Assembly (NCBI GenBank): GCA_016700155.1
Contig: CP065001.1
Location: 3,286,001 to 3,350,000, forward strand
Direction: 5' to 3'
Length of the DNA: 64,000 nt
Origin: Ignavibacteriales bacterium
GTDB lineage: Bacteria > Bacteroidota > Ignavibacteria > Ignavibacteriales > Ignavibacteriaceae
Each line of letters begins with the position of its first letter. Position 1 is the stretch's first letter. Below, piece by piece: positions 39,006 to 47,582 of the stretch. The notes below the pieces were generated by a model. It saw only the letters and a program-made list of their open reading frames with translations. It was not told where the DNA came from and did no database searches. The position numbers and the translations under genes are program-made.

Positions 39006-42000
39006 ATGATTAAAATACTACTGTCAATCGTTTTTATCCTTCTATTGAATAATGAGTCAATTCCTCAATCTTCGACTGAGCCCGATTCACTAAAAAATAT
39101 TTCACTTTCAGGATTAAAATTCAGAAGCATTGGTCCCGCAATAACCGGGGGAAGAGTAATTGATATTGCTGTTAATCCTTCTAACCTTAGTGAATATTAT
39201 GTCGCATCTGGGCACGGTTCATTGTGGAAAACTTCAAACAGGGGAATAACATTTTCTCCTGTGTTTGATGGAAACAAGTCATATTCAATCGGTTCAGTTG
39301 AGATCGATCCAACCAACACCAACATCGTTTGGGTTGGAACAGGTGAAAATAAAAATCAGAACAATGTTATTTACGGTGATGGTATTTATAAAAGTGAAGA
39401 CGGCGGCAAAAGCTGGAAGAATATGGGAATCGAAAACAGTGAGCACGTAAGCGGAATTGCAATCGACCCAAACAACTCACAAATAGTTTATGCTGCAGCG
39501 ATGGGTTCATTAAGAAATGCCGGCGGTGACAGGGGAATTTATAAAACCACTAATGGCGGAAAATCATGGGAACGCGTTTTATACATAAGCGAATACACAG
39601 GTTGTTATGAAGTTCATATGAATCCAAGATATTCAAACATACTTTACGCAACAACGCATCAACGGATGAGAAATTTATACACAGGTGTTTATGGCGGAAG
39701 TGAAAGTGGAATTTACAGAAGTATCGATTACGGAGTTACGTGGGAAAAACTTTCAAAAGGTTTACCATCAGAAGATGTTGGAAGAATAGGAATGTCGATC
39801 TCACCGGTTAATCCTGATGTTCTCTATGCTGTTGTACAAGCAACTGATAAAGATAAAGGCGTTTATAAAAGTATTGACCGCGGCGCAAGCTGGACCAAAC
39901 AAAGCAGTTACATTTCATCTTATCCTTTTTATTTTCAGAAATTATATTGCGACCCGGTTGATGTTGACAGAGTTTATAGCGATGATGTCTTTATACAGGT
40001 TACAATTGATGGAGGAAAAACATGGAAAAATCTTGGAGATAATTTTAAACACGTTGACAATCATGCAATATGGATTGACCCGAATAATAACAAACACATT
40101 ATCGCCGGGTGTGACGGAGGCGTTTATGAAACTTTTGATCAGGCAAAAAACTGGGACTTCAAATCAAACATTCCGATTGCAGAAATTTATAAAGTAACAA
40201 CCGACAACGCTGAACCTTTTTATAATGTTTACATCGGAACGCAGGATAATAATAGTCTTGGCGGACCTTCACGTACAATCAGTTCAGCAGGAATATTAAA
40301 CCAGGATTGGCTCTTCACAAATGCCGGTGATGGTTTTGAAACTCAGGTCGATTGGAAAAATCCGAATATCATTTACGCACAATCACAGAATGGCGGACTT
40401 GTTCGCTTTGATAAACTTAGCGGAGAAAATCTTTACATCAAACCACAGGACTTTGCCGATACTGCATATCGCTTTGATTGGGACGCCGCGCTTCTGATTT
40501 CAAGTCATGATAACAAACGACTATACTTCGGCGGCAACAAAGTTTTAAGAAGCGATGACCAGGGAAGTACGTGGATTGAAATAAGTCCCGATCTTACAAG
40601 AGGTGTTCCGCAGGAAATGCAAAAGCTGATGAACCAAAGCTGGAGTATGGATCAGTTAACGGCTAAATCATCAATGGCGCAAATAGTTACAATTGCTGAA
40701 TCTGTTTTTGATGAAAACATTTTATTCGCCGGTTCAGGTGACGGACTTATTCATTATACAATTGATGGAGGTAAAACGTGGAATCGTTCTTCCGTTCCCG
40801 GATTACCTGAGTATGCTAGAGTTCATCACATCATTGCGTCACGGACAAATAAACTTGTTGCCTACGCTGCGTGTCATAATATGATCGGTGGGGATTACCA
40901 GCCGTACATTTATAAAACTACTGACGGCGGCAAGTCATGGTTTTTAATCAATAATAATCTTCCAAAGAAAGGAAGTACTTATTCAATTGCGGAAGATCAC
41001 GTTGATGGAAATCTTCTTTTCATCGGGACGCAGTTTGGTGTTTACTTCTCCAATGACGGTGGCAGTGAGTGGATAAAGTTCAGCAATGGGATGCCTCCGG
41101 CAAGTGTAATGGATCTTGATATTCAACGAAGAGAAAATGACCTGGTAGTTTCAACTTTTGGAAGAGGCGTTTACATACTTGACGATTACACACCGCTTCG
41201 ACATTTATCAAAAGAAACATTAAAGAAGGACGCGGAAATTTTTCCTGTGAAAGATGGATTGATGTTCGTTGAATCCAATCCTATGGGATTTAAAGGTGTT
41301 GGATTCCAGGGCGCAAGTTTTTATTCAGCACCGAATCCTGAAGTCGGGGTTGTGTTCACATATTATCTGAAAGATGAGTTCAAAACTTTAAAAGAAAAAC
41401 GAAGGGAAGAAGAGAAAGAAAAAATTAAAAAAGGTGAAGACATAAAATATCCAAAGTACGATCAGCTTAAGGCTGAGCAGGAAGAACCTGAAGATTACCT
41501 TCTCTTTACAATTACCGATGAGCAGGGAACCACTGTCCGCAAAATAAAAACAGGCTCAAGCAAAGGTGTGAACAGGATCATTTGGGATTTCAGATACAAT
41601 ACATTCTCCCCTATTTCACTGGAAGCATTCGACAGTTCGGTCCCGTGGAATGAACCTGAAAAAGGTTATATGGTTGTTCCGGGAAAATATTTTGTATCGC
41701 TTTCAAAATTTGAAGACGGAAAATTTTCTGAGCTTGTTACGAAAAAGGAATTTATCTGTAAGACACTTAACAATAATTCAATTCCTGTTGAAGACAGAAA
41801 ATCAATTGACGTGTTCAATAAAAAAGTTGCTGAATTAACACGAGCTATCTCAGGCACTGATGCATTCAGAAACGATCTTGTAAATAAAATTTCATACTTA
41901 AAGAAAGCTGTGTTTGAAACCGCGTCTGTTCCGGTTAGCTCCTATGAAAAAATTCTTTCAATTGAATCTGACCTGAGAGAATTAAACAAAAAACTTAATG

Positions 42001-42266
42001 GTGATAATCTCCGAAGTAAGTATGAAGGCGGAAGACCATCATCAGTCAAGGACAGAGTTGATCTTATCACTTACGCTTTGTGGAGTACAACAGCGGCACC
42101 GACAAATACTTTCATTAAATCGTATGATGCTGCGGTAGAAAGGTTTGATGAGATACATTCTTCGTTAAAGAGTATTGATGCAAGTATTAAACAAGTTGAA
42201 GCAGAGTTGGAAAAATCCGGCGCGCCATATACCCCAGGAAGATTACCGGAATGGAGGAGAAATTAA
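39006..42266 (+). CDS. Exported BNR/sortilin-like beta-propeller protein
   Basis: 1086 residues with a short signal peptide (MIKILLSIVFILLLNNESIPQ). At least eight BNR/Asp-box units occupy about 40-730 (SEDGGKSWKNMG, TTNGGKSWERVL, SIDYGVTWEKL, SIDRGASWTKQ, TIDGGKTWKNLG, SDDQGSTWIEIS, TIDGGKTWNRS, TTDGGKSWFLI, SNDGGSEWIKF), predicting two propellers of the sortilin/VPS10 type. After about 750 come a charged stretch (KEKRREEEKEKIKKGED), a beta-sandwich-like segment and a helical C-terminus ending PGRLPEWRRN. There is no type IX sorting domain, so it is probably periplasmic or surface-attached in another way. Databases often label such proteins 'glycosyl hydrolase', but no catalytic residues can be assigned. 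It is divergent from the biosynthetic cluster, with no evident functional link. Confidence 0.85.
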   Translation: MIKILLSIVFILLLNNESIPQSSTEPDSLKNISLSGLKFRSIGPAITGGRVIDIAVNPSNLSEYYVASGHGSLWKTSNRGITFSPVFDGNKSYSIGSVEIDPTNTNIVWVGTGENKNQNNVIYGDGIYKSEDGGKSWKNMGIENSEHVSGIAIDPNNSQIVYAAAMGSLRNAGGDRGIYKTTNGGKSWERVLYISEYTGCYEVHMNPRYSNILYATTHQRMRNLYTGVYGGSESGIYRSIDYGVTWEKLSKGLPSEDVGRIGMSISPVNPDVLYAVVQATDKDKGVYKSIDRGASWTKQSSYISSYPFYFQKLYCDPVDVDRVYSDDVFIQVTIDGGKTWKNLGDNFKHVDNHAIWIDPNNNKHIIAGCDGGVYETFDQAKNWDFKSNIPIAEIYKVTTDNAEPFYNVYIGTQDNNSLGGPSRTISSAGILNQDWLFTNAGDGFETQVDWKNPNIIYAQSQNGGLVRFDKLSGENLYIKPQDFADTAYRFDWDAALLISSHDNKRLYFGGNKVLRSDDQGSTWIEISPDLTRGVPQEMQKLMNQSWSMDQLTAKSSMAQIVTIAESVFDENILFAGSGDGLIHYTIDGGKTWNRSSVPGLPEYARVHHIIASRTNKLVAYAACHNMIGGDYQPYIYKTTDGGKSWFLINNNLPKKGSTYSIAEDHVDGNLLFIGTQFGVYFSNDGGSEWIKFSNGMPPASVMDLDIQRRENDLVVSTFGRGVYILDDYTPLRHLSKETLKKDAEIFPVKDGLMFVESNPMGFKGVGFQGASFYSAPNPEVGVVFTYYLKDEFKTLKEKRREEEKEKIKKGEDIKYPKYDQLKAEQEEPEDYLLFTITDEQGTTVRKIKTGSSKGVNRIIWDFRYNTFSPISLEAFDSSVPWNEPEKGYMVVPGKYFVSLSKFEDGKFSELVTKKEFICKTLNNNSIPVEDRKSIDVFNKKVAELTRAISGTDAFRNDLVNKISYLKKAVFETASVPVSSYEKILSIESDLRELNKKLNGDNLRSKYEGGRPSSVKDRVDLITYALWSTTAAPTNTFIKSYDAAVERFDEIHSSLKSIDASIKQVEAELEKSGAPYTPGRLPEWRRN

Positions 42267-42969
42267 TGCTGAGTGTTTAATGCTTAGTGTTAAATGGATG
42301 AAGTGAATATCGACTCCGCCACGGCGGACAAGTTATGAACAAGGAATAATGAATTGTGAATATGCGAGTTCTTTGTCACATTGAACTTGTCGAAATGTGA
42401 CGGGAGAACTTAACCACTCCCACAGGGATGCCTTTGGCAAAAGGCACTAAGTACACTTAGAAGCACTAAGATATTTTAAAATGTCATATCGAATCCCTCA
42501 AAGCTATTTTGTTTTGGGGGTGAGATATCTCAGAATAGAAATAAAGGATACCTGTTTCCAGATAACGGATAATAAAAACAAATTGTTAAATCATTCTACC
42601 CATTCAGTCATTCAACCAATCATCCATTCGTACCTGCGTTACAACAAACCACTCACAGCAAACAACAAACAAAAGTATTGAGTTTGCATAAGTAATAACA
42701 TAAGTTGCTATTGAATTTATGCAGCCCCAGTTAACAAATCAGAAAAATCCCGGGGCAGAGCTTTGAGGCAGTTGTACAGGTTAGGCTTGTATGTGGAAAG
42801 CGGTTCGGGAAAAAATTTAATCATTGTTGATAATATTTTTATGCTTTATGATTACTTGAATATGCTAAGATTTATCTCTACTGAATGTAATTTGTTGTTT
42901 GTAAAAATCTACGACTAAAAACTTATCAAATTTAAGTATCTTGGGTTAGAAAATTCAAATAGGTCGAAA
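42267..42969. other. Non-coding region with small hairpins before the restriction-modification cassette
   Basis: 703 bp. The left part has short inverted repeats: TCCGCC-AC-GGCGGA (42315-42328), GTCACATT/AATGTGAC (42375-42401) and a TGCCTTT/AAAGGCA hairpin near 42430-42448. The open frame 42481-42681 has no ribosome-binding site and no recognisable composition. The right part is A+T-rich. TTGTTG (42824-42829), a 17-bp spacer and TATGAT (42847-42852) are a weak candidate promoter for the methyltransferase gene. The patchwork look suggests an insertion boundary, but no clear ends or attachment site were found. Confidence 0.45.
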
Positions 42970-44292
42970 GTGAATTCTAAGCACTTAATAATAAATGGTG
43001 ATTCAAGAATGATGAAAGAACTAAATGATGATTCTGTTCATTTAGTAATCACATCTCCTCCATATTGGCAATTAAAGGATTATGGAACTGATGATCAAAT
43101 CGGATTTAATGACAGTTATGAGAGCTATATAAACAATCTTAATCTTGTATGGAAAGAGTCTTATCGTGTTCTTCATAGTGGATGTCGTCTATGTATTAAT
43201 ATTGGCGACCAGTTTGCCCGTTCCGTTTATTATGGCAGATACAAAATAATTCCTATAAGAACTGAAATAATAAAATTCTGTGAGACAATAGGTTTTGATT
43301 ATATGGGGGCAATTATTTGGCAAAAAGTTACAACTACTAATACAACAGGTGGAGCAACCATTATGGGCTCATTTCCTTATCCCCGTAATGGAATTTTAAA
43401 ATTAGATTATGAGTTTATACTTGTCTTTAAAAAAATAGGTACTCCCCCAAAAGTATCTAAAGAAAACAAAGAACTCTCCAAATTAACTACTGAAGAATGG
43501 AATACATACTTTCAGGGGCATTGGAATTTTGGTGGTGTAAAACAAGATAGTCATATTGCAATGTTTCCTGAAGAACTTCCTAAACGACTTATCAAAATGT
43601 TTTCTTTTGTCGGAGATACAATTCTTGATCCATTTCTTGGAAGTGGAACTACATCTTTAGCAGCAAAAAATCTAAATAGAAATTCTGTTGGTTATGAAAT
43701 AAACTCTGAGTTTATCTCTAATATCAAGGATAAACTATCAGTTAATGAGAACAAAATATTTGAAGAACATTCTTATGAGATTATCCGTCAAGAAAAACTT
43801 CAAATAGATTTTAAAAAAGAAATTGAAAATCAGTCATACATATTCAAAGACCCGCATAAACTTGATAAAAAAATTGATGTTAAGAAACTTCAGTTTGGTT
43901 CAAAGCTAGATAATAATGGAAGTAAAAGAGAAGAATACTTCTCCGTAAAAGAAATAATTAGTCCGGAATTACTAAAACTCAGTAATGATTTGATCGTAAG
44001 GTTAATAGGCGTAAAAGAAAATGTTGAAGTAAATGGAAAAGCAAAGGAATTTCTTATAGATAAAACAAGAGGACAAAAAGTATATTTAAAATATGATGAA
44101 CAAAAATATGATGACAAAGGGTATTTATTTTGTTATCTCTATTTACAAAATAAAACTTTTCTCAACGCTCATCTTATTAAAAATGGGCTTACCAAAGTAG
44201 ATCTATCATACCAATTTAAATTTAAATCGAAGTTCATATCACTTATAAAGGAGAACAAGGATGCCACTACCAACAATTCGCCAGTTAGTTAG
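42970..44292 (+). CDS. Beta-class DNA methyltransferase fused to an SNase-like domain
   Basis: 440 residues, GTG start. The catalytic motif TSPPYW is at residues 28-33 and the SAM-binding motif DPFLGSGTTSLAAKN near 220, i.e. beta-class order. SPPY is the form often found in N4-cytosine enzymes, though adenine enzymes also use it. A linker (about 240-330) is followed by a C-terminal SNase/thermonuclease-like domain (about 335-425: VRLIGVKENVEVNGKAKEFL, RGQKVYLKYD, GYLFCYLYLQNKTFLNAHLI, KNGLTKVDL). SNase catalytic Asp40, Glu43 and Arg87 appear replaced (KENV for DTPE, KGY for YGR), so this domain is more likely a DNA-binding or specificity module. The gene overlaps the next by 32 bp and is visibly A+T-rich, suggesting acquisition. 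It should protect the host from the endonuclease two genes downstream. Confidence 0.87.
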   Translation: MNSKHLIINGDSRMMKELNDDSVHLVITSPPYWQLKDYGTDDQIGFNDSYESYINNLNLVWKESYRVLHSGCRLCINIGDQFARSVYYGRYKIIPIRTEIIKFCETIGFDYMGAIIWQKVTTTNTTGGATIMGSFPYPRNGILKLDYEFILVFKKIGTPPKVSKENKELSKLTTEEWNTYFQGHWNFGGVKQDSHIAMFPEELPKRLIKMFSFVGDTILDPFLGSGTTSLAAKNLNRNSVGYEINSEFISNIKDKLSVNENKIFEEHSYEIIRQEKLQIDFKKEIENQSYIFKDPHKLDKKIDVKKLQFGSKLDNNGSKREEYFSVKEIISPELLKLSNDLIVRLIGVKENVEVNGKAKEFLIDKTRGQKVYLKYDEQKYDDKGYLFCYLYLQNKTFLNAHLIKNGLTKVDLSYQFKFKSKFISLIKENKDATTNNSPVS

Positions 44293-44560
44293 ATTCCTAC
44301 CACGAGGCAGCAACAATCCAATTACAGCAAGAGAAATTGCTGAACATTTTAATGTTTCAGATGAAGGGGTTGAAGTTCCAATCCGAGCAGTAATTCGCAC
44401 AGCAATTGAAGAAGGCGAATTGATAGGAAGCAATACTAATGGATTCTTTAGGATAACTACTCAAGATGAATATGATAGCTATTTAGAATCATTGCGTAGA
44501 AGACAAAGAGGAATCGGTGCACGTATTAGGAACCTACAAAACAACTGGGAAAATAGATAA
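44261..44560 (+). CDS. Small winged-helix-like protein of the restriction-modification cassette
   Basis: 99 residues. Its start overlaps the methyltransferase end, and AAAGGAGAACAAGG precedes the ATG. Residues 20-70 look like a winged helix-turn-helix (NPITAREIAEHFNVSDEG, VIRTAIEEGELIG, GFFRITT), followed by a basic helical tail (SLRRRQRGIGARIRNL). It could control expression of the cassette like a C protein, or assist the methyltransferase or endonuclease. No specific family was recognised, so the function is inferred from position. Confidence 0.75.
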   Translation: MPLPTIRQLVRFLPRGSNNPITAREIAEHFNVSDEGVEVPIRAVIRTAIEEGELIGSNTNGFFRITTQDEYDSYLESLRRRQRGIGARIRNLQNNWENR

Positions 44561-44561
44561 T

Positions 44562-45197
44562 ATGGCTAAAGAATGGATTCTAAATAGTGTGCTGAATCGT
44601 TTCCAACTTAACTTTAAACGAAATGTTGGTCCTACTTCGGAATCTATTAGAAAATGCGCGCCTAAAACCGTTGAAGAATGGGAAGAATACTATTTTAAGA
44701 ATGTCAAAAGTAAAGAGCATATAACAGAACTTGGTAAAAGGCTTTATGTAAAAATAACAGAAGTAGTTCAGGCAGAACTTGATGATATTACTGAACAAGA
44801 TTGTATTGAATATATGATCAACCTTGTAATTAGTCGTACATTTGAGGGGTATATGACTGAAATAGAAACAATTTATGGGCAGCTTGAAAAGGAATTAGAA
44901 ATTAAAATTGAACCAGCACCTGATGATTGGGATAGACTATTCAACGTTGATTTTTTTATTAAGATAAATGAAAAATATATTGGTCTCCAAATAAAACCTG
45001 TTAGTGAGGGTATCCAGCTTCCGGAGATTTTCAAAGAAAGAGCTATTCAAGAACAGACACATTTAAAATTTACTGAAGTATTTGGAGGAAAAGTTTTTTA
45101 TGTCTTTTCAACAAAAATTAATGGTAAAAAGGATATTGTTAATAAAGAAATTATTGATGAAATCAAAAATGAGGTCGTAAGACTAAAAAAATCATAA
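44562..45197 (+). CDS. Type II restriction endonuclease, resembling the MjaI (CTAG) family
   Basis: 211 residues when started at ATG 44562, one base after the stop of the previous gene; an in-frame start at 44517 inside that gene is less likely. The N-terminal MAKEWILNSVLNRFQLN, then VGPTSESIRKCAPKTVEEWE, YYFKNVKS, and LVISRTFEGYMTEI resemble what I recall of the MjaI family. VDFFIKINEKYIGLQIKP looks like a PD-(D/E)xK core with the second motif as QIK. It is translationally coupled to the methyltransferase and winged-helix genes, forming a compact M-(wH)-R cassette. The CTAG specificity is a family-based guess. Confidence 0.72.
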   Translation: MAKEWILNSVLNRFQLNFKRNVGPTSESIRKCAPKTVEEWEEYYFKNVKSKEHITELGKRLYVKITEVVQAELDDITEQDCIEYMINLVISRTFEGYMTEIETIYGQLEKELEIKIEPAPDDWDRLFNVDFFIKINEKYIGLQIKPVSEGIQLPEIFKERAIQEQTHLKFTEVFGGKVFYVFSTKINGKKDIVNKEIIDEIKNEVVRLKKS

Positions 45198-45253
45198 AAT
45201 GCATATAACCTCCTTCATAAGTAAAAAGTCAAGGTAGCAGAAAAGAACGAAAT

Positions 45254-45763
45254 ATGCTCTCCCCCCTCCAACAAAAACTGCTGACGAGTTACAAATCAGA
45301 TATGATTTCATTTCTAAGATCTCACCCTGAATTATTTAATGAGGCGGTTGAGTTATCGGTTTCAGATAATCAGCCGTTTGCATGGCGTGCCGCGCAGTTG
45401 TTGTGGAGTTGTATGGATGAGGATGACAGCAGGATAAGGAAATATATTCCTGAAATAGTTTCCAGCATTAAATCAAAAAATGACGGGCATCAAATGCAAT
45501 TACTAAAAATACTTTTTATGATGAAGCTTTCAGGAAAGGATGAAGTTAAAGTATTTGATGTATGTATAAATGTCTGGGAGGATATAAATAAAATTCCATC
45601 CGTAAGATTTAACGCGCTTAAGTTCATAATCAAAATTGCAAAAAAACATCCCGATCTTTTAAGAGAAGTATCTGCCTTGACACAGGATCATTATATAAAC
45701 ACACTTTCGCACGGCGCAAAAAACTCTGTGATGAAAATGATTAAGGGATTGAATCTCAATTAA
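45254..45763 (+). CDS. Alpha-helical (HEAT-like) repeat protein of unknown function
   Basis: 169 residues with no signal peptide or membrane segment. Pairs of amphipathic helices (SYKSDMISFLRSHPELFNEAV, then AWRAAQLLWSCM and QLLKILFMMKL, SVRFNALKFIIKIAKKHPDLL) suggest HEAT/ARM-type repeats. The nearest upstream genes belong to the restriction-modification cassette, but its more ordinary codon use suggests it belongs to the host backbone. No enzyme motif is visible. Confidence 0.7.
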   Translation: MLSPLQQKLLTSYKSDMISFLRSHPELFNEAVELSVSDNQPFAWRAAQLLWSCMDEDDSRIRKYIPEIVSSIKSKNDGHQMQLLKILFMMKLSGKDEVKVFDVCINVWEDINKIPSVRFNALKFIIKIAKKHPDLLREVSALTQDHYINTLSHGAKNSVMKMIKGLNLN

Positions 45764-45951
45764 CTAGTTGCAAGCGTAATATAATTGAACTAAATCAGCC
45801 TAACCTGCTCCTTGTGCTAAACCGTTGAAACGGTCTGTCCTTACTATTCGTTATGGTTCTGTGCGGGATTAATCCCGCACAGAACATATTAAAATAAATT
45901 AAGCTCTAACCGTTTTAACGGTTTATAATTTTAGTGGTTAACCTGATTTTT
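45764..45951. repeat. Palindrome cluster between convergent genes
   Basis: Three inverted repeats stand in 105 bp: ACCGTT-GA-AACGGT (45821-45834), a 30-bp perfect palindrome (45856-45885, arms GTTCTGTGCGGGATT and its complement), and AACCGTT-TT-AACGGTT (45908-45923). The outer two are variants of the same hairpin. The cluster lies between the ends of a plus-strand and a minus-strand gene, so it can act as a bidirectional terminator, but the duplicated hairpin pair around a long palindrome also looks like a REP/BIME-type mobile non-coding element. Confidence 0.65.
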
Positions 45952-46206
45952 TCACTTACTCTGTTTGTTATACTCTTCAAGCGCAAGTTTCTCTAATGAC
46001 TTTTTCATTTCGGCAGGTATTACAACTGAGTCATAATACTTTCCGTCTTTCCCTTTATCGCTCGGTGCTGATACAAACAATCCGTTACTGCCAGAAACAA
46101 TTCTGAAACCTTTGATCACAATACCGTCTGAAGTTTCAAAGTCAAAGAATGCTTTAAGGTTTCCGCCTGATGAATTATCAAGTGCATTCATTCGAACGAT
46201 TTTCAT
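45952..46206 (-). CDS. spoVG: SpoVG family nucleic-acid-binding regulator
   Basis: 84 residues, the usual length. Family features are a beta-rich N-terminus, the signature GSNGLFVSAPSDKGKDGKYYD (residues about 39-59; compare NGLFVAMPSKR...DGEFRD in Bacillus SpoVG), and a C-terminal helix (LEKLALEEYNKQ). SpoVG proteins bind RNA/DNA and affect septation and gene expression in many bacteria; in Bacteroidota the targets are unknown. GGAGG lies 7 nt upstream. It is monocistronic, with convergent and divergent neighbours. Confidence 0.85.
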   Translation of the reverse strand: MKIVRMNALDNSSGGNLKAFFDFETSDGIVIKGFRIVSGSNGLFVSAPSDKGKDGKYYDSVVIPAEMKKSLEKLALEEYNKQSK

Positions 46207-46335
46207 AGAACCTCCATTTTGATGTTGATGTTAAAATTCCGGATTATCTGAATTTGAACTGATTAAAACCCGTGTGCTGAAAATAAAAAAAGGTTTGCTA
46301 TTTGTCTATTGTGTTGAAGAAAAATTTTAATGGTT

Positions 46336-47364
46336 TTAATTAATGGTTTCGTCGGGTATAATAATTTCTTCAAGTTCAAAAAACTTTGATGAATCTTTCA
46401 GGAGTCCCATTACTTTTACTTCAATTCCACTTTCACTTCTGTTTACTACTAAAAAATTAAACGGACGCTTAGCGGTTGAATCCGGATCATCGACAAGTAA
46501 ATCCCGGTGAATACTTTTTACTCCGGCTTTAAGATCGACACGAGGTCCGCCGCCGCCGCCAGATACGATATATGTTTTTCCGTTTTTTAAAAATCTTTCA
46601 TACACGTGTGCATGACCTGTTATCATTGCGAGTGTTTTTGTGGATCGTTCAAACGCCTGCACAAAAGTTTTTTTAACGTGCTCTTCATCAGTAGTAACTT
46701 TACTATTCGTGTATGGCGGATGATGAAGAAAAACGATAATACCTATTATTGAGTTGTCCTCATCTAATTGTTTAAGTTTTGTTTCAAACCATTGCTTTTG
46801 ATTTTGCCATTCGGCTGATGTAAGGTCATCTATGTTGGAATCAAGAAAAATGAGAGCAAGACTGTCGAAGCTCTTTTCGTACCAATATGTTTCTTTGAAC
46901 TGTATAAACCTTTCGGAAAAATTTTCTAATGCAGAACTATTGGAACCCCAGTAATCATGATTCCCCAGCACAGGATAGATCGGAATATTTTTCTCAGTGA
47001 CCGGTTTGATTAATTCATCAAACTCTTTCCAGTGAGATGAACTTGAACCATCGAATACAAGATCGCCGACAATAACCATAAATGCCGGATCAATGTTTGC
47101 GATCTCATTAATTATTAATTCTCTTTCATTATCGTTTGATTCCCTGCCGATAATTTTTTCCAAAAAAGAAGTCCTTTGTAAATCACCAACAACGACAAAC
47201 TTTTTTGTGCTAACAGATGGGTTGCTAATACCGGAAATTACCTGGGTCACATCGTATTGCCGATGCTGTATTTTGTCACCTACCCCGCTTTCGGAATTGT
47301 TACACGATACAACACTGAAGATGAAAATAGGAATGACAAAAAGTATTTGTTTAAAGTTAAGCAT
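46336..47364 (-). CDS. Calcineurin-like metallophosphoesterase lipoprotein
   Basis: 342 residues from ATG at 47364; an upstream in-frame TTG is less likely because the lipoprotein signal (MLNFKQILFVIPIFIFSVVSC) fits the ATG. Lipobox SVVSC predicts a lipid-anchored periplasmic or outer-membrane protein. Metal-site motifs in order: VVGDLQRTS, IVGDLVFDGSS, VLGNHDYWGS, VFLHHPPYT, ITGHAHVYER. These give the two-metal site of metallophosphoesterases, closest in layout to purple-acid-phosphatase-like enzymes. The substrate is a phosphomonoester or diester that cannot be named from sequence. Its upstream region is shared with the divergent CotH-type gene. Confidence 0.87.
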   Translation of the reverse strand: MLNFKQILFVIPIFIFSVVSCNNSESGVGDKIQHRQYDVTQVISGISNPSVSTKKFVVVGDLQRTSFLEKIIGRESNDNERELIINEIANIDPAFMVIVGDLVFDGSSSSHWKEFDELIKPVTEKNIPIYPVLGNHDYWGSNSSALENFSERFIQFKETYWYEKSFDSLALIFLDSNIDDLTSAEWQNQKQWFETKLKQLDEDNSIIGIIVFLHHPPYTNSKVTTDEEHVKKTFVQAFERSTKTLAMITGHAHVYERFLKNGKTYIVSGGGGGPRVDLKAGVKSIHRDLLVDDPDSTAKRPFNFLVVNRSESGIEVKVMGLLKDSSKFFELEEIIIPDETIN

Positions 47365-47582
47365 GGATAAAAGTAAAAAAATAATATTCAAAGAAAAAAG
47401 TTATTTTATACTACATTCGAAACAGACATGGTGTAATGAGAGCAAGTTTTTTTGTAAAGGATCGTCTACCACTATATAATAGACTATTATGGTGAATTTG
47501 GAACCCCGATGCAACTGAGAATAATCAATGTCTTTAAAGTTATCGTACATCAAAAACGGATAAACATTTTCAAGGATAAATA

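Noticed and set aside
42481..42681. Possible 66-residue gene
   Set aside because: It has no ribosome-binding site, its composition is random-looking, and it lies in a hairpin-rich non-coding stretch.
43970..44250. Active thermonuclease domain in the methyltransferase
   Set aside because: Residues matching the SNase catalytic Asp, Glu and second Arg appear substituted, so I describe it as SNase-like only.
44517..44561. Upstream in-frame start for the restriction endonuclease
   Set aside because: It lies within the winged-helix gene; ATG at 44562 is one base after that gene's stop and gives the MAKEWILN N-terminus expected for the family.
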